From Bacteroidota bacterium (GTDB lineage: Bacteria; Bacteroidota; Bacteroidia; Cytophagales; Cyclobacteriaceae): a stretch of DNA of 64,000 nucleotides. Location: the NCBI GenBank assembly GCA_018266435.1, contig JAFEAL010000004.1, positions 239,717 to 303,716 on the forward strand, given 5' to 3'. A model generated the notes under the pieces. That model was not told the origin of the DNA, ran no database searches, and worked only from the letters and a program-made list of their open reading frames with translations. Of the stretch, positions 63,560-64,000 are shown in pieces. Each line of letters starts with the position of its first letter. The stretch's first letter is position 1. The position numbers were made by a program, and so were the translations under genes.

Positions 63560-64000
63560 ATGCCTGATTCACATATAAAAGTTGAAAATTTATCAAAGAA
63601 GTTCATCATTAGGCATGAACAACGTGAGCGTTACACTTCGTTACGTGATGTGGTGACAAATAATGTGAAATCTATTTTTTCAAAGAAAGATAAAGTAACA
63701 ACTACGCAAGAAGAGTTTTGGGCTTTAAAGGATATTAACTTCGAGATTAAACAAGGAGACCGTGTTGGAATTATCGGGCGCAATGGCGCTGGGAAAAGCA
63801 CTTTGTTGAAAGTACTCAGCCGCATTGTAGAGCCATCAACAGGCCGGGTAGAACTCAACGGCCGTGTGTCTTCATTGTTGGAAGTGGGAACAGGTTTTCA
63901 CCCGGAACTGACAGGAAGAGAAAATATTTTTCTAAACGGAGCCATACTTGGCATGAGTCGAGCCGAAATCAGAAGCAAGTTTGATGAGATTGTTGCCTTT
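63560..64000 (+). CDS. ABC-type polysaccharide exporter, ATPase (Wzt-like), 3' part beyond window edge
   Basis: The ATG at 63560 opens 147 codons that run to the right edge with no stop. A short extension before the core (about 1-55), then [27 protein letters not shown] (in part), with Walker A GRNGAGKS at 73-80. [22 protein letters not shown] near 101-122 (in part) is the polysaccharide-ATPase hallmark of the TagH/Wzt group. The signature LSGGQ and Walker B would lie beyond the edge. A C-terminal carbohydrate-binding domain, as in Wzt, cannot be checked here. Confidence 0.92.
   Translation, partial: MPDSHIKVENLSKKFIIRHEQRERYTSLRDVVTNNVKSIFSKKDKVTTTQEEFWALKDINFEIKQGDRVGIIGRNGAGKSTLLKVLSRIVEPSTGRVELNGRVSSLLEVGTGFHPELTGRENIFLNGAILGMSRAEIRSKFDEIVAF

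Overview
The window looks like a chromosomal stretch of a free-living, aerobic, Gram-negative Bacteroidota bacterium, most likely of the order Cytophagales. The supporting signs are a type IX secretion C-terminal domain on a subtilase, MacB/FtsX-type permeases, fused alpha/beta 2-oxoacid dehydrogenase E1 proteins, CMP-KDO synthetase (so LPS), BatB-type proteins, and promoter boxes of the Bacteroidota form TAnnTTTG. The species assignment is inference. I see no rRNA, tRNA, CRISPR array, transposase, integrase or prophage.

Layout. 1-703: the 5' part of a minus-strand membrane cytochrome b gene cut by the window edge. 1079-3903: galactokinase and a sodium/sugar symporter. 4002-6353: a MacB/FtsX-like permease. 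6466-10827: three amidohydrolase paralogs in a row; only the middle one keeps the HxH metal motif. 10958-14416: a Y-family polymerase, KdsB and an RsmF-like RNA methyltransferase. 14477-20563: fumarylacetoacetase, GyrA, an exported TPR protein and a polysaccharide deacetylase. 20617-24809: an AsmA-like giant and alanine dehydrogenase. 25067-29458: a fused E1 dehydrogenase, a lipoprotein, a LuxE-like protein and a 37-residue lipoprotein. 29688-33118: a minus-strand set with a penicillin acylase and an SGNH esterase. 33237-36946: TerB-like protein, riboflavin synthase, a DUF937-like protein and a second fused E1. 36973-44626: a BamA/TamA-like protein, a TrmH methyltransferase and a minus-strand housekeeping run (queuosine precursor transporter, RNase Z, STAS, PurC, a MORN/YwqK protein). 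44663-48977: thiolase, a BatB/TPR pair, an exported methyltransferase and a PepSY-type membrane protein. 49132-50505: ECF sigma factor, anti-sigma candidate and a Spy/CpxP-like protein. 50715-53227: FolC, TrmB and a TrpF-like protein without its catalytic Cys. 53292-55581: a lipoprotein overlapping a T9SS-secreted subtilase.

55707-64000 is the start of an extracellular polysaccharide cluster, all on the plus strand: Wza, a Wzc-type tyrosine autokinase with a nine-fold Gly-Tyr tail, GDP-fucose synthase, GDP-mannose dehydratase, an asparagine synthase-like enzyme, and an ABC-2 exporter whose ATPase runs off the right edge. It would make GDP-L-fucose and export a fucose-containing polymer. Wzx/Wzy-route and ABC-route parts occur side by side.

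Most genes are ordinary for the group. The less ordinary points are the enzyme/pseudo-enzyme amidohydrolase triad, the degenerate TrpF homolog, the exported methyltransferase, the sigma/anti-sigma/His-rich sensor trio, the unannotated tiny lipoprotein with a well-formed promoter, and the hybrid polysaccharide export locus. I found no clear-cut new defence or mobile system.
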